A DNA stretch of 54,144 nucleotides, taken from the NCBI GenBank assembly GCA_021841005.1, contig JAKBVZ010000014.1, positions 1 through 54,144 on the forward strand, read 5' to 3'. Every line of letters starts with the position of its first letter. Position 1 is the stretch's first letter. The notes under the pieces were generated by a model. The model did not search any database, was not told the DNA's origin, and saw nothing but the letters and a program-made list of their open reading frames with translations. This document shows, in pieces, positions 49,081-54,144 of the stretch. The position numbers and the translations under genes are program-made. Source of the stretch: Actinomycetes bacterium. GTDB lineage: Bacteria > Actinomycetota > Acidimicrobiia > Acidimicrobiales > JAMCPL01.

Positions 49081-52000
49081 GGATTACCGGCTGGCACATT
49101 GACGGCTTCGGCATCTTCTCAGGTTACAACGTCGACAATCTACCTCCCGGGCTTACGGTCATTCATGGACCAAACGAAGCCGGAAAGTCGACTACCATGG
49201 CGTTCGTACGTGGGGTCTTATTTGGATTTCCTTCTGTTAGATCGAACAGTAACCGGTATCCTCCACTAAATGGCGGGCGGCACGGCGGGCGCTTGTTCAT
49301 CGATGCCGTAGCCCCTGGGGATGGGGCATCAGATAGTGAACAGTGGGTGGTGGAACGCACTACGGGGCTCGTACCAGGAACAAGCCGATCGTCCGCAACT
49401 GGTAGCCTGTCGGTTACGTTACCGGGCGGTTCACCAGGCACGCCAGAAGATCTCGATCAGCTGCTCGGCCATGTCGGCAGTGAGCTATTCCGCAATATCT
49501 TCGCCTTTTCCCTGTCCGAACTGGATTCATTCAGAACCCTGGAGGACGACGCCGTGCGTGAACGGATATTCTCCTCGTCTACCGTGGGAGCGGCACGCTC
49601 TCCCAGCGATGTCATCGGTATCCTGGATCGCAGGATTGCCGCCCTACTGAGAAAGCGTGCAGACGCTGCGGAAGCAAACAGAGCCATGGCCGAGCTCGAC
49701 GCCGTACTGGACAAGATGCACGATGCCAGGAGGGCTGCCGAAGACTACCCGCGCATCGTGCAGAAGCGCGAAATGCTGGAACAGGATATCGTACGTATTG
49801 AGGACAGCCTGCAACTGGCAGGACGCAACCTGTCTATGTACCAGAAGCTGATAGATCTGTGGTCGGATTGGCTGGAACGAGCCAATGCGTTGGAGGAACT
49901 CGAGCGGATCGAAATACCGGAGGAACTGCCCGACGGGATGGAGGAGCGGCTGCAGGATCTGAGGAACGCCCTACACGATGCCCGGGCGAGGCGGGACGAG
50001 CGGCTGAAGGACCTGGAAAGAGACCAGAGAAGGCTGGAACGGATTACGACTGACGATTCACTTGTAGCCATAGCCAATGACGTGAAGAGCCTATACAGAG
50101 ACATGTCCGCATATGAGGGATACATCGAACAGCTGGGTGAGCTGGAAGCGAAGAAGGACCGCCGGCAACGGATGCTGGACGACCAGTTATCTATTCTCGG
50201 TCCGGGGTGGAATCGTATGCGATTGGAAAGTCTGGACGTATCGATACCTGCTGCAGATGAGGTGACAGAGTGGAACAACAGGTTGGAGCAGGTACGTAAT
50301 CAGCGAAACGATTCCGACCGCTCGCTGAAAGAGCAGGAAGACCGTATCGACACGGTCAGGAATGACCTTGACAAGATCAGGGCGGAGTTCAACAATTACA
50401 AGAGCACACCCGAATTGGATACTCTGGAAAATGACGAAAGACTTATACGGCAACTGCAGTCGCTGCTAGATGATCGAGTAGTTGCCCAGGGTAAATTGGA
50501 AGATGCAGAACATACCGTGGAGGATCGTCAGGCGCAGCTTGCAGCCATGCCGGGGTCTTCCACTACTGATATGATCCCGTTCTGGGCGATTTATGCAATC
50601 ATCCTGTTCATGGGTGTAGGGGTTGCAGTTATGATCGTCTTCAGGCAGTGGCTTGCCGCCGCTCTGCTACTGGTAGCCGCTCTGTCCGTGCTCGTTATGT
50701 CTCGCAGGTTACCAAGTACGTCCGTACCCGAGGAAGCCCGGGAAGTTGCAGGTGAGCTGCTCGACAAGGCCAAGGCATTGCGCGAGCAGAGGGTTGAAGA
50801 GGTGGATGCCCTCAACGCTCGAATAGCCCAGTATACCACCCATTTCAACTTGCCGCCATCGCCTAGCCGCTCTGACGTCGCTGAACGGGCGACATTCCTG
50901 AGCAGGCAGCGTGACGCACGTATGCGTGGCGATGATCTTGCCAGGCAAATCGAAGAACTTGAACTTTCCTTGCAAGGGTTGGAAAGCAAACTGCAGGAAT
51001 TGAAAGATGAACGCTCCTCGAGACAGGCAAAATTAGCTGAAACCACCAGGGACTGGGAATCCTGGCGACAAGGTCATGGAGTTCCGGAGCCGATGTCGCC
51101 CGAAGCCGTCACCGATCTGTTCACATCCATCAAGCGGGCTCGTGAAGTACTCAGTGCCCTTGATGATGATACAAGACATGCAATGTCGGTTAGACAGAAA
51201 ATCCAGCAGTTCGACGAGAGAGCGCATGACGTTCTCAGAAAGGCGGGACTGGATACTGGAGTCGGGGGCACCATCACTACAAGTTATGAATATCACTACG
51301 ACTCAAATAGCCTGGGCAAGCTGGACGCTGCAGCTGGTGGACCTACCCTCACCACAAGGATTCATAACTTGTACGAGAAGATACTCGAAGATGAGGAAGC
51401 CAGGCGCAACAGGGAAGGCCTGGAAACAGCAACAGAATATGCCAGGAAGGAGTGGGAAGATGCGGAAGACAAGCTACAAGAAGTCAAGCATAACTTGGAT
51501 AATCTTTTGCGATCAGCTGGCGCCGGCAACGAGGAGGAACTGGAAGACTTCATAAAAAGAACGGCTCGCCGCCATGAGCTGGAAAGTAAGGTAAACGCAG
51601 CCAGCACTCGTATCGATACGAGGCTGGGCCTTGGAGAGGCAGCTGAGAACATGCGCAGCGAACTGGCAACGGGTGATCGGACCAGCTGGGAAAGTCAGAA
51701 GGACATCATCGCTCAACAGATCGATCTCCTGAATGCCGAGAAGCAGGAAGCCATCGAACAAAAGACTCGAGCGGCAGACGAGGAGAAGCGTGTTGCAGAG
51801 CTTTCCGACCTAGCATCTTTGGAGATTGAGGCCGAAGGCCTCCGGCAACAGATCGCTGGCGCATTGGAGCGCTGGCAGGTTGCAAAAGCTGCAAAGTATC
51901 TAATAGAGCAGACACTTGACCGCTACGAGAGGGAGCACCAGCCAAAGGTTGTCGCACGAGCATCAAAGCTGTTCGCCGGTATCGCCGGAGGACGGTACCG

Positions 52001-52352
52001 GCAACTCATGACACGAGACGGCAAGATCCAGGTTCTCGATAGTCACTCGCAGATTGTCGACGTTGAGCAGCTGAGTACAGGTACAGCACAACAGCTGTAT
52101 CTCTGCATACGGTTTGGATTGGCCGAAGAGTTCGCGGAGAGAGGTACCCTTCTACCGTTCATCATGGACGAAGTGCTTGTGAATTTTGATCCGGACCGCG
52201 CCCAAGCAGTTGCTGAGACCATCGCCAGGGTCTCCACCGCCCGCCAGGTGCTGATGTTCACCTGCCATCCGGAAACAGTCGGCATGATCACGCAAGCATG
52301 CCTTCAGATCGATGTTCCACCACCGCGAATCATCGACCTGAACGAAACCTGA
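49077..52352 (+). CDS. yhaN: YhaN-like SMC/Rad50-type ATPase
   Basis: This 1091-residue partner of YhaO has an N-terminal Walker A, GPNEAGKST (about 32-40), long coiled coils (about 190-490 and 560-960), the ABC signature QLSTGTAQQ (about 998-1006) and Walker B FIMDEVLVNFDPD near 1028-1040. A pair of hydrophobic helices (about 501-547) interrupts the coiled coil, as in Bacillus YhaN, and would anchor it to the membrane; no zinc hook CxxC is visible. Together with YhaO it is expected to process DNA ends. It is convergent with nusB, 35 bp away. Confidence 0.9.
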   Translation: MRITGWHIDGFGIFSGYNVDNLPPGLTVIHGPNEAGKSTTMAFVRGVLFGFPSVRSNSNRYPPLNGGRHGGRLFIDAVAPGDGASDSEQWVVERTTGLVPGTSRSSATGSLSVTLPGGSPGTPEDLDQLLGHVGSELFRNIFAFSLSELDSFRTLEDDAVRERIFSSSTVGAARSPSDVIGILDRRIAALLRKRADAAEANRAMAELDAVLDKMHDARRAAEDYPRIVQKREMLEQDIVRIEDSLQLAGRNLSMYQKLIDLWSDWLERANALEELERIEIPEELPDGMEERLQDLRNALHDARARRDERLKDLERDQRRLERITTDDSLVAIANDVKSLYRDMSAYEGYIEQLGELEAKKDRRQRMLDDQLSILGPGWNRMRLESLDVSIPAADEVTEWNNRLEQVRNQRNDSDRSLKEQEDRIDTVRNDLDKIRAEFNNYKSTPELDTLENDERLIRQLQSLLDDRVVAQGKLEDAEHTVEDRQAQLAAMPGSSTTDMIPFWAIYAIILFMGVGVAVMIVFRQWLAAALLLVAALSVLVMSRRLPSTSVPEEAREVAGELLDKAKALREQRVEEVDALNARIAQYTTHFNLPPSPSRSDVAERATFLSRQRDARMRGDDLARQIEELELSLQGLESKLQELKDERSSRQAKLAETTRDWESWRQGHGVPEPMSPEAVTDLFTSIKRAREVLSALDDDTRHAMSVRQKIQQFDERAHDVLRKAGLDTGVGGTITTSYEYHYDSNSLGKLDAAAGGPTLTTRIHNLYEKILEDEEARRNREGLETATEYARKEWEDAEDKLQEVKHNLDNLLRSAGAGNEEELEDFIKRTARRHELESKVNAASTRIDTRLGLGEAAENMRSELATGDRTSWESQKDIIAQQIDLLNAEKQEAIEQKTRAADEEKRVAELSDLASLEIEAEGLRQQIAGALERWQVAKAAKYLIEQTLDRYEREHQPKVVARASKLFAGIAGGRYRQLMTRDGKIQVLDSHSQIVDVEQLSTGTAQQLYLCIRFGLAEEFAERGTLLPFIMDEVLVNFDPDRAQAVAETIARVSTARQVLMFTCHPETVGMITQACLQIDVPPPRIIDLNET

Positions 52353-52387
52353 ACGACTAGACTCACCAGTTCGCTTAGTATTCGGAG

Positions 52388-52870
52388 CTAGCGCATGACC
52401 AGCGCAATATTTGACAGTACGCCATTAATGAATCTCCCCGAGTCCTCAGTGGAATACTCATTGGCCAGCTCTACGGCTTCGTCGAGCACCACTGCAAGCG
52501 GGATGTCGACTAGTGCCATGAGCTCGTATACCGCCATCCGTAGGATCAGCCTGTCCACCACCGGCATACGATCGACTGGCCAGCCTGCTGATGCCCCGTC
52601 AAGCATGGCGTCGATAGATACAACATTGCTGCAAACACCCTCCACCAATGTCAGCACAAAGGAATCAGCAGGAACGACCAGCGACCCTAGTAGCTCGTGA
52701 CATGATATATTCTTGATTTCACGTTCGTAGAGCATTTCCAGCGCTCTGGCCCTAGCCTCGTGACGCGGCAACTCCTGGCTCTCATTTTCCGCAGGCATGG
52801 CAGCTTGCGTATCTTGCGTATCTTGCGTATCTTGCGCGTTGCCATCTGGCGTACGGTCATTCTGTATCAT
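52388..52870 (-). CDS. nusB: Transcription antitermination factor NusB
   Basis: This 160-residue protein joins NusE in rRNA antitermination. The helical fold is recognised by RHEARARALEMLYERE, WPVDRMPVVDRLILRMAVYELM, IPLAVVLDEAVELANEYSTEDSGRFINGVLS. The first ~24 residues include (DTQ)3, encoded by 9-bp repeats (52804-52839), and are outside the family core. ATG 52870 has no ribosome site; ATG 52798 after the repeats is an alternative, so the repeat may be untranslated leader. It follows efp by 138 bp. Confidence 0.93.
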   Translation of the reverse strand: MIQNDRTPDGNAQDTQDTQDTQAAMPAENESQELPRHEARARALEMLYEREIKNISCHELLGSLVVPADSFVLTLVEGVCSNVVSIDAMLDGASAGWPVDRMPVVDRLILRMAVYELMALVDIPLAVVLDEAVELANEYSTEDSGRFINGVLSNIALVMR

Positions 52871-53008
52871 CAGGAGTACCGGCAGGCAACAAGCAATAGA
52901 GCGGTATCACTGATTACGGCTAAGCGACACAACGATTTCGATACCCAGCCGTTCCATGGGGAGGTCTCCTTACTTGCTTGGAGCTTAGCTGGTAGAGCAG
53001 ATTCCCGC

Positions 53009-53572
53009 TCACACACGTGTGATGTATGCGCCTGTGCGGGTATCTATCTTGACGATGTCGCCAGCTGATACAAACAGTGGGACCTGGACGGTGATGCCAG
53101 TTTCTAGGGTGGCGGGCTTTCTGGCCCCCGACACCCTGTCGCCTTGCAATCCCGGATCAGTGGCTGCAACTGTGAGTTCCACGGATGCCGGCAGATCCAC
53201 TGAAACCACCTCACTGCCATACATCTGCAAGATGGCGGTATCTCCCTCCTTGAGGTAGCCGGACATATCTCCGAGGCTCGACTCGGGCACTGGTATCTGA
53301 TCGTAAGTGACCACATCCATGAACACGTAAGACTCGTTCTCCCTGTACAGGTATTGCATCTCTCGTTTGTCGACTATGGCCTGCTCGACCTTCTCGTCAG
53401 CCCGGAAGGTCTTGTCCACTACCGCGCCGGTTCGGACGTTCTTGAGTTTGGTACGCACGAACGCGCCGCCTTTCCCAGGCTTTACATGTTGGAACTCGAT
53501 GACCTTGAACAATCCATCGGATAGTTCAAGGGACATACCGTTATCTAGATCGTTAGTGGACGTAGTTGGCAT
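53009..53572 (-). CDS. efp: Translation elongation factor P
   Basis: This 187-residue ribosome-binding factor relieves stalling at proline runs. The three OB-like domains are complete. The loop that reaches the peptidyl-transferase centre reads HVKPGKGGAFV, with Lys34 at the tip; the modifying enzyme is not in this window. The C-terminal PLFVSAGDIVKIDTRTGAYITRV is diagnostic. ATG 53572 has GGAG six bases upstream; the frame opens at 53656. Confidence 0.97.
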   Translation of the reverse strand: MPTTSTNDLDNGMSLELSDGLFKVIEFQHVKPGKGGAFVRTKLKNVRTGAVVDKTFRADEKVEQAIVDKREMQYLYRENESYVFMDVVTYDQIPVPESSLGDMSGYLKEGDTAILQMYGSEVVSVDLPASVELTVAATDPGLQGDRVSGARKPATLETGITVQVPLFVSAGDIVKIDTRTGAYITRV

Positions 53573-53717
53573 AGTTTCTCCAGTGTATCTCTTTCGTAAC
53601 CAGGCTATCACCTCTGGCCGAAAGCCTATCGACAGGTCATCTTTTGCAGGTTTCACACTAGCCTCGATTCTCGATCTTCGGTACTCGTTATTGCGATAAT
53701 CGCGTTGAGGTATTAGC

Positions 53718-53753
53718 GGGGTGGGAAGCCGAACCGAAGGCCCCTACCACCCC
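53718..53753. other. Hairpin in the region upstream of efp
   Basis: GGGGTGG (53718-53724) pairs with CCACCCC (53747-53753), with a short inner GCC/GGC stem. No U run follows on either strand, so it is not a standard terminator. It lies about 145 bp upstream of efp and could be a leader structure or a protein site. Nothing else is seen between 53573 and 53920. Confidence 0.4.
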
Positions 53754-53926
53754 ACCAGGGAATAGAGATGTCGAGCTCAGTCCAACTTATCGCGCTGATC
53801 GACCCCAAAATAACCCAAAACAGCCATATTCCGGGGTGCCATGAGTGCGAAACAGCCAGTGGGAGAGCTGAGGGTCAACAGGTATGCAAATGTAGTGACC
53901 TAGCACTGCCTGTGTATAACTAATGC

Positions 53927-53955
53927 TTGACATTGGTATATTGGTATGCTATGAT
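53927..53955 (+). promoter_or_regulatory. Strong sigma70-type promoter facing the contig end
   Basis: TTGACA at 53927-53932 is followed by exactly 17 bp and then TATGAT at 53950-53955, one mismatch from the full consensus. The spacer carries a short ATTGGTAT direct repeat. Transcription would start near 53962 and run off the contig. No start codon with a ribosome site and no recognisable RNA gene is visible in the remaining ~150 bp. Confidence 0.7.
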
Positions 53956-54111
53956 TAAGCTGTATTCGTCCGAGCAACCGAAACATCAGGGAGTCCAACA
54001 ACGAGCTTCAGCACCTTCTTCGGATCGGTCTTGAGTTCTGCCGGTAGGATAAGGGAACGGGGCATTAAAAGATTAGGGCACCGTGATTGCCTCAGATCGT
54101 GGACCTCGTTA

Positions 54112-54137
54112 CCCCCCCCCCCCCCCCCCCCCCCCCC
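54112..54137. other. 26-base poly-C run at the contig edge
   Basis: An uninterrupted run of 26 C followed by GCCGCGC closes the window. Such a run at a sequence end is most likely a poly-G read artefact carried into the assembly, so the last ~35 bases should not be treated as genome sequence. Confidence 0.8.
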
Positions 54138-54144
54138 GCCGCGC

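Noticed and set aside
52353-52387. Bidirectional terminator between yhaN and nusB
   Set aside because: The 35-bp gap has no inverted repeat of useful length and no T or A run.
52980-53001. tRNA-like D-arm, GCTTAGCTGGTAGAGCA
   Set aside because: It matches the tRNA A-box consensus, but no anticodon stem, T-arm or acceptor pairing follows, and the sequence runs into the efp 3' end. At most it is a tRNA fragment.

Overview
The window looks like the end of a chromosomal contig from an actinobacterium, most likely class Acidimicrobiia. The evidence is a complete Pup-proteasome locus (dop, pup, prcB, prcA, pafA), the actinobacterial integration host factor mihF, a DUF4193-type acidic zinc-ribbon protein, a two-domain ThyX-like protein, a lineage-typical unnamed gene at 13781, and the actinobacterial housekeeping order efp-nusB-pyrR-pyrB-pyrC-carA-carB-pyrD-pyrF-mihF-gmk-rpoZ-coaBC-metK-priA. 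The right edge ends in an artefact-like poly-C run.

Layout. 1-125: short tandem repeats resembling the end of an IS21-type element. 152-10286: a type I-G (formerly I-U) CRISPR-Cas system, with a 19-repeat array and a tightly overlapping minus-strand operon csb1(cas7)-csb2(cas5-cas6)-cas3-csb3/cas8-cas4/cas1 fusion-cas2. 10604-17704: cell-envelope and unnamed genes (polysaccharide deacetylase, HtrA-like protease, Acidimicrobiia family protein, Nudix, GNAT, DUF4193). 17881-21986: ThyX-like protein, TatC, TatB, signal peptidase I. 22068-27136: pupylation and proteasome locus; the ring ATPase ARC/Mpa is not present. 27231-44574: thpR on the plus strand, then priA, metK, coaBC, rpoZ, gmk, mihF and the whole de novo UMP pathway, headed by a PyrR-binding RNA element upstream of pyrR. 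44802-52352: a plus-strand block (lipoprotein, 37-bp direct repeats, TIGR00300 ornithine cyclodeaminase, YhaO nuclease, YhaN ATPase) interrupting the nusB-to-pyrR interval. 52388-53572: nusB and efp. 53573-54144: no gene, a consensus sigma70-type promoter pointing off the contig, and poly-C.

How the parts work together. The Cas operon carries both adaptation (Cas4/1, Cas2) and interference (Cas7, Cas5-6, Cas8, Cas3) modules and appears complete. Dop deamidates the Gln-ended Pup, PafA attaches it, and PrcAB degrades tagged proteins. The pyr genes make UMP from glutamine and bicarbonate, with PyrR as the sensor.

The most unusual features are: (1) two perfect 37-bp repeats separated by 36 bp at 45930-46039, with mini-CRISPR geometry and no cas genes nearby; (2) the foreign-looking plus-strand block between nusB and pyrR; (3) a diverged 27-residue tandem duplication inside the Cas8-like protein; (4) a ThyX-like protein whose two halves each keep a different part of the signature; and (5) a very high density of short tandem repeats forming tails and inserts in essential proteins (RpoZ, PyrD, CarB, CarA, NusB, PriA, HtrA). 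All calls come from reading the sequence and remembered family features; no database search was run.
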